A DNA stretch of 64,000 nucleotides from Nitrospirillum amazonense (GTDB lineage Bacteria > Pseudomonadota > Alphaproteobacteria > Azospirillales > Azospirillaceae), in the NCBI RefSeq assembly GCF_007828035.1, contig NZ_VITV01000016.1, positions 45,756 to 109,755 on the forward strand, written 5' to 3'. Shown here one piece after another: positions 1 through 8,546 of this stretch (positions are counted from its first letter, which is position 1; the number at the start of each line of letters is the position of its first letter). Under the pieces are notes generated by a model that was not told the DNA's origin, did no database searches, and was given only the letters and a program-made list of their open reading frames with translations. The position numbers were made by a program, and so were the translations under genes.

Positions 1-305
1 ACGTTGACCTCCATGGTCAGCTTCGGCAAACGATCCGCCATGGGGGAAACCAAGCCGCCGATGTGCAGCACCTGGTCGGCGCCCGTCACACCATTCAGCA
101 CATCGGGGTAATGCCGCAGATCCCCCCAGACGATTTCCAGGTTGGGATGACCCTTGAAGCGTTTCAGGACAGGATGGTCACGCTCCTTCGGCAAGACCAG
201 CGCCTTGACGCGGAAGCGGTCGGCGCGCTCCAGCAATTGCCGTAGGGTTTCTCCCCCCATATTGCCCGACGCCCCGGTGAGGAAGACTACTTTCTTGCCC
301 TGCAT
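1..305 (-). CDS. NAD(P)-dependent epimerase / 3beta-HSD-like short-chain dehydrogenase (partial)
   Basis: Only the N-terminal 101 codons are in the window; the gene runs off the left edge. The ATG at 305-303 has a GGAG about 9 nt upstream. The protein opens with a beta strand and the glycine-rich NAD(P)-binding signature TGASGNMG at residues 10-17, as in extended short-chain dehydrogenases, UDP-sugar epimerases and 3beta-hydroxysteroid dehydrogenases. A GDL motif follows at the position where these enzymes contact the adenine. Its place beside KshA- and KstD-like genes makes oxidation of a steroid 3-hydroxyl a reasonable guess, but the catalytic Tyr-x3-Lys lies outside the window. The family call is firm; the substrate is inference. 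Confidence 0.7.
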   Translation of the reverse strand, partial: MQGKKVVFLTGASGNMGGETLRQLLERADRFRVKALVLPKERDHPVLKRFKGHPNLEIVWGDLRHYPDVLNGVTGADQVLHIGGLVSPMADRLPKLTMEVN

Positions 306-634
306 CAAGACACGCTCCGCCTGAAAAGTTCGCCGATGACAGACCGGAGGTGACGGCCCTGCTTCGCGGTTCCCGCCCGCTCACTTTAACCAGAGGCGGT
401 CGTCTCACCGCCACCACCATGGCAGCCGCCAAGGTGCCATGGTCATCCGCCCGCGCCGCCTGCAGTAAGCCCTTGGCGCAGGGACCCTCCCGATCTTATT
501 AAGTATTTACTCACTTACTATGATGTGCCTTAAATTCCGCCCAGTTTCAACCGGCGGAAAACGCTATGGCGCGGGGTGCGGCGGTGACAGGGGCGGCCGC
601 CCAGGGGAACGGCCCTGGCGACCGACCCCTATGG
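306..634. other. Intergenic region with a TetR-like operator candidate
   Basis: This gap separates two minus-strand genes. It holds an AT-rich patch at 491-525 with the AGTATT/ACTTACTA elements described as a regulatory site. It also holds a 12-bp GC palindrome, GGGCGGCCGCCC, at 591-602 just downstream of the Rieske gene. I see no credible coding sequence. Confidence 0.5.
497..522. promoter_or_regulatory. Candidate operator, AGTATT(tact)CACTTACTA
   Basis: AT-rich element in GC-rich surroundings, about 200 bp upstream of the gene at 305-1. It contains AGTATT and CACTTACTA separated by TACT. Close relatives occur at 28,379-28,400 and, reverse-complemented, at 42,968-42,985, also upstream of genes. 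Regulator unknown; a TetR-type protein is one option. Confidence 0.35.
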
Positions 635-1690
635 TCAGGCCCGGGTAAGCGGCAAGCCACGGGCCCCGAAGGTGCCGTTGGCCTGCGCCTGGAACCGTGC
701 CGCCTCAGCCTTGGGGTTATAGAACTGCTTGTACCACTGGCGCAGCTTGGAGAAGGCCCCGTCTCCGGGAACGGCCAAGGCGGCCAGGCAAGCGCGCTTG
801 TTGGCCCAAATCTCAAAATCCTGGGCCAAGGCAGCCAAGCTGCCAGCCTGCTGCTGCCGGGCGCCGGCGACATCGTCGTCGGTCGCGACGTCCTTGCCCG
901 AATGGACCAAAAGGCCGTGCCAGGCCCGGACCACCCCGTCATCCACCGGCGTGTGGGCGATGTACATCACGGCATGGGCACCGTTGAAGTAAGACAAAAG
1001 GACGCCGGGGCCGGTGTAGAAGGTGTTCGTTTCCAGCATGAAGCCTGGCGCCAGGCTGCGATGCTGCGCCCCTTGGAACTGCCGCAGCACGACACCGTCG
1101 ATGACGTTGCTGAAATATTCCGCCGGTCCACCGTGGGTCGGCCCCAGGTGGGCCACGTCAGCCATGTTGTCGACGATCTCCTGCGGATGGCAGGGCAACG
1201 TGCCCAGCTGGTCGATGCTCCAGTGCACATAGGACGGATGATCCCATTCAGGGATCAGCGGCAAGTCGAAATCGGGCGCGCCGCCCTCGGGGTCGTGCCA
1301 GGTGAAGAGGCAACCGTATCGCTCTTCCAGTACCCAGGTGCGCAATCGCGCCGCCGCCGGAATCGGCGCCTTGGAATAAGGGATTTCGGTGCATCTGCCG
1401 TCAGGCCCAAATTGCCACGCGTGATAGGGGCACCGTATGGAATCGCCCTCCACATGCCGGCCGTCCTGAATGACGTAGGACGTCGTGTTCTTGGCCAGAT
1501 GGGTGCCCATGTGGGGGCAATAGGCGTCCACCATGTACGCCCGGCCACTCTGCCCCCGGTACAATACCAGGTCCTGCCCGAAGAAGCGCACCGCGGACGG
1601 CACCGACGTGACCTCCGGCGCCGCCGCCACCATGAACCATCCCCGGGGATAGGTGAACGGCCCCAGCCCATACTCAACGGTCTTCGCCAC
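635..1690 (-). CDS. KshA-like Rieske non-heme iron oxygenase (3-ketosteroid 9alpha-hydroxylase type)
   Basis: 351 aa with a GTG start at 1690 preceded by AAGGGAGG. Rieske [2Fe-2S] ligands are C58-x-H60 and C87-x2-H90. The mononuclear iron motif is visible as D174-N-M-A-D178-V-A-H181-x4-H186. Two segments recall KshA closely: EIVDN..D.AH, and DFEIWANK followed by LRQWYKQFY near the C-terminus. KshA hydroxylates C9 of androst-1,4-diene-3,17-dione-type substrates, which opens ring B after Delta1-dehydrogenation. Electrons probably come from the ferredoxin and reductase at 3757-5364. It faces the KstD-like gene across a shared control region. The family is firm; C9 regiospecificity and the natural steroid are inferred. 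Confidence 0.8.
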   Translation of the reverse strand: MAKTVEYGLGPFTYPRGWFMVAAAPEVTSVPSAVRFFGQDLVLYRGQSGRAYMVDAYCPHMGTHLAKNTTSYVIQDGRHVEGDSIRCPYHAWQFGPDGRCTEIPYSKAPIPAAARLRTWVLEERYGCLFTWHDPEGGAPDFDLPLIPEWDHPSYVHWSIDQLGTLPCHPQEIVDNMADVAHLGPTHGGPAEYFSNVIDGVVLRQFQGAQHRSLAPGFMLETNTFYTGPGVLLSYFNGAHAVMYIAHTPVDDGVVRAWHGLLVHSGKDVATDDDVAGARQQQAGSLAALAQDFEIWANKRACLAALAVPGDGAFSKLRQWYKQFYNPKAEAARFQAQANGTFGARGLPLTRA

Positions 1691-1796
1691 GATAACCTCC
1701 CTTGCCTGTTTCGCGCATCGGCGCTTATTCGTGGCGATCCTATCATGGCAATTTTCTACGCGAAACGCGTTTTCAATATCGATTGTGCTCCATACT

Positions 1797-1824
1797 GCGT
1801 ATCTATTAACCTATAATTCTGCGA
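1797..1824. promoter_or_regulatory. Spaced inverted-repeat site A, GCGTA-N18-TGCGA (putative Lrp operator)
   Basis: Left half GCGTA at 1797-1801, followed by TCTATTA. Degenerate right half TGCGATTATC from 1820, exactly 18 nt later. It lies between the divergent KshA-like (start 1690) and KstD-like (start 1935) genes, so it could control both. Same architecture as the sites at 6718, 8547, 10578 and 11491. Confidence 0.5.
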
Positions 1825-1934
1825 TTATCGGATAACGTCGGTTGTGCCCACACTCTGCGGCCCTGGCACCTATCGGGTGTTCCAGGCCCGACGGATGTGA
1901 CCGGACAGATAACAGCAAAAGCATGGGAGGACTT

Positions 1935-3686
1935 ATGAGCAACAAACCCGACAGCCGCGGGAGCGAGGGGCCGAATGTCGACGTCATCATCGTCGGGTCC
2001 GGCGCTGGCGCCCTGATGGCCGCTGTGCGGGCCGCCGACCTGGGCCTGAAGCCTCTGGTGGTGGAAAAGGCCGCGTTGATTGGCGGCACCTCCGCCATAT
2101 CCGGCGGCGGCATCTGGATACCCTGTAATGACGATCAGGCGCAGGCCGGTGTGCGCGACACGCTGGAGGACGCCTTCCGGTACGTGCGGACTTGCGCCAA
2201 GGGCTTGGCCAGCGATGACCGCATCCTGGCCTATGTCGAGACCGCCAGGCTGATGGCCCGCTATCTTGGCAGCATCGGGGTACCTTACCGCTGCATGCCG
2301 CTGTATGCCGATTACTACCCTTCCCTCCCGGGCGCCCGCCCCGGTGGGCGGACCATGGACCCGGCCGACTTCGACGCCGCGTCGCTTGGCCTGGAGGGCC
2401 TCGCCCAGATGCGGCCCGGCAATCCCGGGCAAGCACTGTTCGGGCGCATCAACCTCAATTCCTTCGACGCCCACACCATCCTGTCCCAGGGACCGGGCTC
2501 GGTGTCCGTCGTCTTGAAGAACATCCTGCGCTACGCCACGGACCTACGCTGGCGGCTTAAGACATCCAAGGACCGCCGCATGACCGGCGGGCAGGCCCTG
2601 GTCGCCGGATTGTTGCGGGCGGCGCGCCAGCGCCAAATCCCCATATGGGTGGACAGCCCGCTTCAGTCACTGCTGACGCAGGAAGGCCGGGTGGCCGGCG
2701 CGGTGATCCACCATCGCGGCCAGGACGTGCGCATCGTCGCCAAGCGGGGCGTCGTGCTGGCCGCCGGCGGCTTTGAGCGGAACCAGGACATGCGCAACCA
2801 ATACCTTCCCAAACCGACTGACGCCCGCTGGACGGCGACCCCGCTCGACGGCAACACCGGTGACGCCATCCGGGCCGGCGCCGCCGTCGGCGGGACCCTC
2901 CACATCATGGACCTGAGCTGGGGCGTGCCCACGGTGAATGTCCCCGGTGAAGAGAAATTCCGTGGCGTCTTCGTGGAACGCTCCCTGCCCGGCTGTTTGG
3001 TAGTCAACGCTCTGGGTCAGCGCTTCGTGGACGAGTCCGGCCCCTATCCGGAATTCCAGCAGGCGATGATCGCCAACCACCAAGCGACGGGCGGCGCCAT
3101 TCCGGCATGGATCGTTTTCGACGGCCGGTTCCGCGCCCGCTATCCCATGGGCCCACTGCTTCCCACCAGCCTGATGCCCGACCGCAAGGTACCCCAGGCC
3201 TGGTGGGACAGCGTCGTCTGGACAGCCCCGACATTGGAAGCCCTCGCCACGCGCATCGGCGTCGACCCCCAAGGCCTGCGGAACAGTGCCGACCGCATAG
3301 CCGCCTTCGCCCGCACCGGCAAGGATGAGGATTTCGACCGGGGCGGTAACGTCTTCGACCGCTATTACGGTGACGTCACCGTCAAGCCCAACCCCAACTT
3401 GGCCCCGCTGAGCCAGGCACCGTTCTATGCGATGCAGCTGTGGCCGGGCGACATCGGCACCAAGGGGGGCTTGTTGACCGATCGGGACGCCCGCGTGCTG
3501 GATGCCCAGGGCGTGGTCATCCCCGGCCTGTATTGCGTGGGGAACAACAGCGCATCGGTCATGGGCCCCGCCTATCCCGGCGCCGGTTCCACCCTGGGGC
3601 CGGCCATGACCTTCGCCTACCGGGCGGCCAGCCACCTGGCAGGCCAGCCCCTGCCCCTGGAGCGGCTCGATCTGCTGGCCGGGTGA
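1935..3686 (+). CDS. 3-ketosteroid dehydrogenase-like FAD enzyme (KstD family)
   Basis: 583 aa. The ATG at 1935 has GGGAGG five nt upstream; an upstream in-frame ATG at 1842 lacks such a site. The FAD dinucleotide fold GSGAGA is at residues 21-26, followed by an EK acidic turn and a GGTSAISGGG active-site loop typical of the fumarate reductase/KstD group. The C-terminal YPGAG (Tyr547 to Gly551) matches the conserved Tyr/Gly pair that binds the C3 ketone in characterised KstD enzymes. It probably introduces the Delta1 double bond, and with the divergent KshA-like oxygenase would open ring B. A Delta4-(5alpha)-dehydrogenase role cannot be excluded by reading alone. Confidence 0.8.
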   Translation: MSNKPDSRGSEGPNVDVIIVGSGAGALMAAVRAADLGLKPLVVEKAALIGGTSAISGGGIWIPCNDDQAQAGVRDTLEDAFRYVRTCAKGLASDDRILAYVETARLMARYLGSIGVPYRCMPLYADYYPSLPGARPGGRTMDPADFDAASLGLEGLAQMRPGNPGQALFGRINLNSFDAHTILSQGPGSVSVVLKNILRYATDLRWRLKTSKDRRMTGGQALVAGLLRAARQRQIPIWVDSPLQSLLTQEGRVAGAVIHHRGQDVRIVAKRGVVLAAGGFERNQDMRNQYLPKPTDARWTATPLDGNTGDAIRAGAAVGGTLHIMDLSWGVPTVNVPGEEKFRGVFVERSLPGCLVVNALGQRFVDESGPYPEFQQAMIANHQATGGAIPAWIVFDGRFRARYPMGPLLPTSLMPDRKVPQAWWDSVVWTAPTLEALATRIGVDPQGLRNSADRIAAFARTGKDEDFDRGGNVFDRYYGDVTVKPNPNLAPLSQAPFYAMQLWPGDIGTKGGLLTDRDARVLDAQGVVIPGLYCVGNNSASVMGPAYPGAGSTLGPAMTFAYRAASHLAGQPLPLERLDLLAG

Positions 3687-3756
3687 TCCGGGAAAAGCAT
3701 GCCCGCGGCCTGGCGTGCAGGCCGCGGGCATCCGATGGCGGCGGACCGGAAGGATG

Positions 3757-4077
3757 TCAGCGTTGCGACACCGGCGTGTGAACCACCAGCCCATCCAATT
3801 CGGCCGTCAGGCGGATCTGGCACGCCAGGCGGGAATTCGGCTGCGGATCGACGGCGAATTCCAACATGGTCCTTTCCGCCTCGGCAGCGGGAGGAAGGCG
3901 GGACAGCCAGTCCGTGCTGACCATCACATGACAGGTGGCACAGGCACAGGCCCCGCCACACTCGGCGTCGATGCCGGGAACGCCATTACGCACCGCGGCC
4001 TCCATCACGCTGTCGCCGGCACCAGCCTCGATCACGGTATGGAGGCCGGTGGCGGAAACGTAAATCACTTTAGGCAT
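3757..4077 (-). CDS. Adrenodoxin-type [2Fe-2S] ferredoxin
   Basis: 106 aa. Cluster ligands fit the adrenodoxin/putidaredoxin pattern: C40-x5-C46-x2-C49, with the last ligand C86 in a LACQI context. An additional cysteine lies at C44. It is a small soluble electron carrier that would pass electrons from the reductase encoded just upstream (4129-5364) to an oxygenase. The KshA-like protein is the nearest candidate acceptor. Known actinobacterial KshA uses the fused reductase KshB instead, so a separate ferredoxin plus reductase here is a different redox arrangement. Family assignment is firm. Confidence 0.9.
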   Translation of the reverse strand: MPKVIYVSATGLHTVIEAGAGDSVMEAAVRNGVPGIDAECGGACACATCHVMVSTDWLSRLPPAAEAERTMLEFAVDPQPNSRLACQIRLTAELDGLVVHTPVSQR

Positions 4078-4128
4078 GGTCTTATCCTTGGCACGAACCC
4101 TGTGAAGACGGCCCCGCCGCCTGGGCGA

Positions 4129-5364
4129 TCAGACGGCCGCGTCCTTCAGGCCGACAGCGACATCCGCCAAACGGGCCGGAGAAACCGCCCGCCGTTGGGC
4201 GATCCATTGCCTGCCGGTCATAAATTCGGCCGGCATATTCACGGCCTCCACCGCCCTCACGGTGTCGTCCGTTCCGATATGGAACACGGCGAAGCGCCCT
4301 TCGGCGGAAACGCCGCGCATCACCCGGTGGACCTCGCTACCAGGCAAGCCGGCGAGTTGCAGCTTGACCTCATATTGGTCCGACCAGAACCACGGGACCT
4401 CCGGCGCCGGGGCCGGCAAGCCGCAAAGACTTGCCGCCACCTGGCGCGCCTGTTCCAAGGCGTTCTGCACGCTTTCAAGCCGGCCGGCCCCACCATTGAA
4501 GGGCAATGGCCTCCGGCTCACGTCGCCGATGGCGTAGATGTCCGGATCGTCGGTTCCGCAGGTGGAACTCACCCGGATACCGTCCTGGCACGCCAGGCCG
4601 GCGGCCTCGGCCAACGCGCTCTCGGGGATGGCGCCGACGCCGACCAGAACCGTATCGGCTGGAATTGCCGTTCCGTCGGTCAGCATCACCTCCGTCACAC
4701 GCCCGTCCCGCCCCCCGATGGCCTCCACAGCCGCCGAAAGGCGCAGGTCCACTCCTCGCGCGGCGTGCAGGGCGGCATAAAAGTCCGAAACCTCCGGACT
4801 GGCGACGCGGGCCAGCAGGCGCGCTTCACGCTCCACCACCACGACATCCCGCCCCAGGGCACGGGCGGCGGACGCGACCTCCAGCCCGATATAGCCCCCG
4901 CCGATCACCACCAGCCGTCCGGTGGAGCCCAACCGGCTTCGCAACCCGTCCGCGTCAGCCACAGTGCGCAGCGTCACCACGCCGTCGAGCCCCGCGTCGG
5001 GGACAGGCAAGTCCCGCGGCCGCGACCCGGTGGCGAGGATCAGCACGTCATAGGGAACCCGGGCGCCATCGCTCAGCACCACCACCTTGGCGCCGCGATC
5101 AAGGGCGACAACCCGACACCCGCAGCGCAGCGCGATCCCTTGCTGCTGGTAAACTTCGGCCTTGCGCAGCACGACACCGTCGAAGGAAACCGCCCCCTTC
5201 AACCAGGCCTTGGACAGGGGCGGCCGCTGATAAGGCAACTCGCCTTCCGCGCCCAGCAAGGTAATGGCCCCTTGCCATCCATTTTGCCGCAACTGCAAGG
5301 CGGCACTGGCACCAGCGTGGCCGGCGCCGACAATGACGACATTGCGGTTCACATTCTGCCCCAC
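4129..5364 (-). CDS. FAD-dependent ferredoxin reductase (putidaredoxin reductase type)
   Basis: 411 aa. It has two nucleotide-binding folds: an N-terminal VIVGAGHAGASAA for FAD (residues about 9-21), and VIGGGYIGLEVA near residue 155 for NAD(P)H. A central ATGSRPR and the flavin-contacting segment IYAIGDV of the BphA4/CamA family are present. The start appears to be GTG at 5364; no ATG lies nearby in frame. It oxidises NADH and reduces the ferredoxin whose gene follows 51 nt later. Reductase, ferredoxin and the 363-aa protein at 5512-6603 lie head to tail and probably form one transcript. Confidence 0.88.
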   Translation of the reverse strand: MGQNVNRNVVIVGAGHAGASAALQLRQNGWQGAITLLGAEGELPYQRPPLSKAWLKGAVSFDGVVLRKAEVYQQQGIALRCGCRVVALDRGAKVVVLSDGARVPYDVLILATGSRPRDLPVPDAGLDGVVTLRTVADADGLRSRLGSTGRLVVIGGGYIGLEVASAARALGRDVVVVEREARLLARVASPEVSDFYAALHAARGVDLRLSAAVEAIGGRDGRVTEVMLTDGTAIPADTVLVGVGAIPESALAEAAGLACQDGIRVSSTCGTDDPDIYAIGDVSRRPLPFNGGAGRLESVQNALEQARQVAASLCGLPAPAPEVPWFWSDQYEVKLQLAGLPGSEVHRVMRGVSAEGRFAVFHIGTDDTVRAVEAVNMPAEFMTGRQWIAQRRAVSPARLADVAVGLKDAAV

Positions 5365-5511
5365 GCGTGGTTCCCACCTTTTCTCTCGCGGCCAGGCAGC
5401 ACCGGCCCATCGATAGGGGAACGGCCGCCCGCCATCACCGCAGTACCGGCGATGCGAACGGCCGCCCCGCTGGGGAAGGCCGACAGCCTTCCCGCCGACA
5501 ACAGCACCGCG

Positions 5512-6603
5512 TCACGCGGCCCGGGCGCCCCCAATGCGCAAGGGCGACAGGGGGGCATCGGCCGGATACTGGACCGGCGGCCCGAAATCGTAGGCCGCGT
5601 TCAAGGTGCGAATGAAGAGCGGATCGGCCAACGGATCGGCGGGCGGGGTGATCTCAATCCCCTTGGAGCGCACGTCCTTGATCAGGGTCTCGAACACCTG
5701 GTCCAGCGTCAGATCGGCCGAGCGATCCATATTCTTCTTCAACTCGGCATAGTCCTCGAACACCTCAGCCGACCAGTGCACCAGGAAGCGCAAATCGTCG
5801 GTGGAATGGCGGGCGATCACCCGATCGCCCGTCTTGAGGAGCCACCCGTTCCGGTCGGACGGGTCCCCCTGGAAGACAGTGTCGAAGCCAAGCCCATCCG
5901 GATATTGCTGGTCGCGTGGCCCGTTAGCCTCCCCCCGGTGCAGCATCATCTCGTTCTGCACCAGGACGCCGCGGTTGTAGACGGGCGGCATCAGCCGCTT
6001 GGGCGGGTTGAGCGGCCCCTCGGGCCAGTAGGTGAAGCCACTCTGAGGATCGTTGGAGAACCAGGTGATCACCTGGGCCATCTTGATCAGGTAGTCCTTG
6101 AACAGACCCGATTTGCCCATGACGCTGCACAGCCAGGTCGGCGCGCTCTCATACCGGACGCCACGGAAGCTGGGCGTGTCCAGATGGCCGGGGTCGGTAT
6201 TGGCGCAGGGGCCGTTCACGTTGAACAGCATCATCTGCGGCTTGGCGTACTGCGCCTTCCAATAGGATTTGGCGTAATCCAGGAAGCGCTGGTTATAGAA
6301 ACAATCCGCGATCTCGGAATACAGTGGTGCGGAATAACTGGCGTAGTAGCCGCGGAAGGTGGGCGTCAGGAACATGTCCAGGGTCGGCGTGATACCCGCC
6401 GGCATAGCACCCGACAAGGTCGCGATCAGCGCATCCACGGACGAGAAGTGCTGGGCGATGATCAGCTTCCAGGGACCGTTGCGGTGCACCACGTCCAGCA
6501 GCCGCTGGCGCTGGTCCTCGGTGTAGATGTCCACCAATTCCCGCGGCGGCGCCGCCGGACGAAGAATATTGGACAAATGTTCCCTGCGGGCATCGGTGTT
6601 CAT
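5512..6603 (-). CDS. Unrecognised 363-aa protein in the ferredoxin operon
   Basis: I do not recognise this family. The ATG at 6603 has AGGGAG upstream. There is no signal peptide or membrane segment, and the protein is rich in Trp, Tyr and Phe. It contains GH140-L-D142-T and, 80 residues later, MLH222-RGEANGPR. An H-x-D...H pattern followed by Arg is the layout of the metal triad of Fe(II)/2-oxoglutarate oxygenases, but this is only suggestive. It is the first gene of the operon with ferredoxin reductase and ferredoxin, and site B lies about 115 nt upstream. An oxygenase-related role in attacking the steroid is possible. Function unknown. Confidence 0.6.
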   Translation of the reverse strand: MNTDARREHLSNILRPAAPPRELVDIYTEDQRQRLLDVVHRNGPWKLIIAQHFSSVDALIATLSGAMPAGITPTLDMFLTPTFRGYYASYSAPLYSEIADCFYNQRFLDYAKSYWKAQYAKPQMMLFNVNGPCANTDPGHLDTPSFRGVRYESAPTWLCSVMGKSGLFKDYLIKMAQVITWFSNDPQSGFTYWPEGPLNPPKRLMPPVYNRGVLVQNEMMLHRGEANGPRDQQYPDGLGFDTVFQGDPSDRNGWLLKTGDRVIARHSTDDLRFLVHWSAEVFEDYAELKKNMDRSADLTLDQVFETLIKDVRSKGIEITPPADPLADPLFIRTLNAAYDFGPPVQYPADAPLSPLRIGGARAA

Positions 6604-6715
6604 CGTTCGCTCCCTGGCAGGAAGGCCGCCCCTACTGGGACCAGTCGCCCCCCTTCTGTGATTGTTCCGGGATTATAGGGAGGCGCCATCGGCCACGCAA
6701 CGCGAAAACAGGATG

Positions 6716-6747
6716 ATGCGTAATTATTAACATCTTTAACTACGCAT
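6716..6747. promoter_or_regulatory. Spaced inverted-repeat site B, ATGCGTA-N18-TACGCAT
   Basis: A perfect 7-bp inverted repeat: ATGCGTA (6716-6722) and TACGCAT (6741-6747), 18 nt apart. It is AT-rich and sits upstream of the 363-aa gene that starts at 6603. This is the best-conserved of the five copies. Confidence 0.6.
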
Positions 6748-6836
6748 TATGAATTTATTTCGGCATAAATAGACGCCCTTGCGCATGCTTGCGGCGGAGA
6801 TGGCGCGTATCTTTGCCCCCAAGATAACGAAGACCT

Positions 6837-7280
6837 TCAGGTCGGCTCGCCGGCCGAGGTGAAGGCGTCCATGGTCCAGAACGCCCGCAGCGACGTGATG
6901 CGATACGTATCATCGAACGCCACCACTTCATGGACGGTCAGACGTTCCACAGGCGCCCCGGCCTTCTCCATTCCCATGGAAAACCGGATCAGGGCCTCCC
7001 GCCCACCGGGGACGAACACCTCCAACACAGGCGCGAAGCGATAGCCCCCTTGCTCCGCCATCGCCCAGAAGGCACGAATGGCGTCAAGGCCACGATGGAG
7101 TGGGCCGCCGACAGGATCCTCCACCACGGCGTCGCCGGCGAACAGCGACGCCCGCGCCGCCGCGTCACCATCGCGCCAACTGGCCAAGTACGCCTCCACC
7201 GTGCGGCGCTGACGGGCCGGGTCCTGCGCCACCGTTGACCGCGTCATCGCCTGTGCCAGATCTCGGGCGTCCGCCGACAT
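6837..7280 (-). CDS. Ketosteroid isomerase-like SnoaL/NTF2-fold protein
   Basis: 147 aa; ATG at 7280 with GGAGGAA upstream. It aligns over most of its length with bacterial Delta5-3-ketosteroid isomerase. Tyr31 falls at the oxyanion-hole Tyr and Asp55, in VEDP, at the general base. The third catalytic position, an Asp in classical enzymes, appears as Glu118 in HEVVAFDD. An N-terminal extension of about 18 residues is present. The classical reaction moves the 5,6 double bond of a 3-keto-5-ene steroid to the conjugated 4,5 position. It lies 37 nt downstream of the OYE gene and is probably cotranscribed with it. The fold is firm; isomerase activity is likely but untested, because this fold is functionally diverse. 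Confidence 0.7.
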   Translation of the reverse strand: MSADARDLAQAMTRSTVAQDPARQRRTVEAYLASWRDGDAAARASLFAGDAVVEDPVGGPLHRGLDAIRAFWAMAEQGGYRFAPVLEVFVPGGREALIRFSMGMEKAGAPVERLTVHEVVAFDDTYRITSLRAFWTMDAFTSAGEPT

Positions 7281-7317
7281 TCGTTCCTCCTGTCATATGA
7301 GATTGGTGTTGATAGTG

Positions 7318-8403
7318 TCACGCGCCGACGGCGACGGGCACGTCCGCGCTCCATTGCGGGTAATCGGTGAACCCCCGGGCGTCGCCGCTGTAAAAGGTGC
7401 CGCGATCGGGCTCTACCAGCGGCGCCCCGTTGCGGAAGCGCGCGACCAGGTCAGGGTTGCTGATAAAGAACCGGCCGAAAGAAACCGCCTCCAACCGCCC
7501 ATCGCTCAGCAGCTTCTGTGCGCTGTCCAGCGTCAGGCCGCCGTTGCCAATCACCGGCCCGGTCCAATGCTGCCGCACGAAGGACAAGGGCTCCAACTCC
7601 GGAATGGGCGTGTTGATGAGGTGAAGGTAGGCCAGCCCTAAGGGCTCGACGGCCCGCAGGAGCGCCGTATAGGTCGCCACCGGCTCTTCATCCTCCATGT
7701 CGTTATAGCCGTTGCCAGGCGAAATGCGGAACCCCACCCGCCCAGATCCGATGGCTGCGGCCATGGCTTCCAGCACCTCGATGACGAACCGGGCACGGTT
7801 CTGAGGCGAGCCGCCATAGCGGTCCGTCCGCTGATTGGTGCCCGTCGCCAGGAACTGCATAGGCAGGTAGCCGCTGGTGGCGTGCAACTCCACGCCATCG
7901 AAGCCTGCCGCCCGGGCGTTCCGCGCCGCCGCGGCCATTTCATCGACGACACCGGCTATCTCGGCTGTCGCCAGCGCACGGGGTTCAGCGCAGGGCGCCA
8001 TGCCGGCGGCGGTATACAGGGCCTGTCGGCTGCGAATGGCCGAGGGCGCCAGGGTTTCAGCCCAGGGGTCCTTATTCCCCGCCGCCCCGACCCGCCCACA
8101 ATGCATCAGCTGCATCACGATGCTGCCACCAGCGGCGCGCACACCCGCCGTCACGGCATGCCAGGCCGCCATCTGCAGCGGCGTATGGATGCCGGGGGTT
8201 CGGAAGTAGCCCTTGCCATGGATGCTGGGCTGCACACCTTCGCTGACGATCAGGCCGGCACCGGCCCGTTGACGATAGTATTCCGCCATGTCGGCCGTGG
8301 GCTCGTCGTTCACCCCCGCCCGGCAGCGGGTCATGGGGGCCATCACCACGCGATTGTTGAGGGTGAGGTCGCCCAGGCGAATGGGCGAGAAGATGCTGGC
8401 CAT
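7318..8403 (-). CDS. Old-yellow-enzyme family FMN alkene reductase
   Basis: 361 aa; ATG at 8403 with GGAGTG upstream. A single TIM barrel of NemA/OYE type: VVMAPMTRCRA near the N-terminus, ELH174ATSGYL, and TNQRTDRYGGS. Most relatives have His-x-x-Asn or His-x-x-His for substrate binding; here the second position is Ser177, which may alter substrate choice. Such enzymes reduce activated C=C bonds of enones with NAD(P)H; a steroid enone or dienone is a plausible substrate here. Site C lies upstream and the isomerase-like gene follows directly. Confidence 0.85.
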   Translation of the reverse strand: MASIFSPIRLGDLTLNNRVVMAPMTRCRAGVNDEPTADMAEYYRQRAGAGLIVSEGVQPSIHGKGYFRTPGIHTPLQMAAWHAVTAGVRAAGGSIVMQLMHCGRVGAAGNKDPWAETLAPSAIRSRQALYTAAGMAPCAEPRALATAEIAGVVDEMAAAARNARAAGFDGVELHATSGYLPMQFLATGTNQRTDRYGGSPQNRARFVIEVLEAMAAAIGSGRVGFRISPGNGYNDMEDEEPVATYTALLRAVEPLGLAYLHLINTPIPELEPLSFVRQHWTGPVIGNGGLTLDSAQKLLSDGRLEAVSFGRFFISNPDLVARFRNGAPLVEPDRGTFYSGDARGFTDYPQWSADVPVAVGA

Positions 8404-8546
8404 GGTTCACTCCGGTGGAAGCCCGAGCCATTCGCGGCGCCCAAACCGGCACGGCCGATGCTCATGGCACCGACGAGGCGGGCGCTCACTCGAGCGACCG
8501 CCACATTGTCAGAATCAACGGTTCAGATCCACACCAATCACACTTT

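Noticed and set aside
3715..6678. A 987-codon open frame on the plus strand
   Set aside because: It is the antisense frame of the ferredoxin, reductase and 363-aa genes, favoured by high GC; its product is low-complexity His/Arg/Gly-rich and matches no family.
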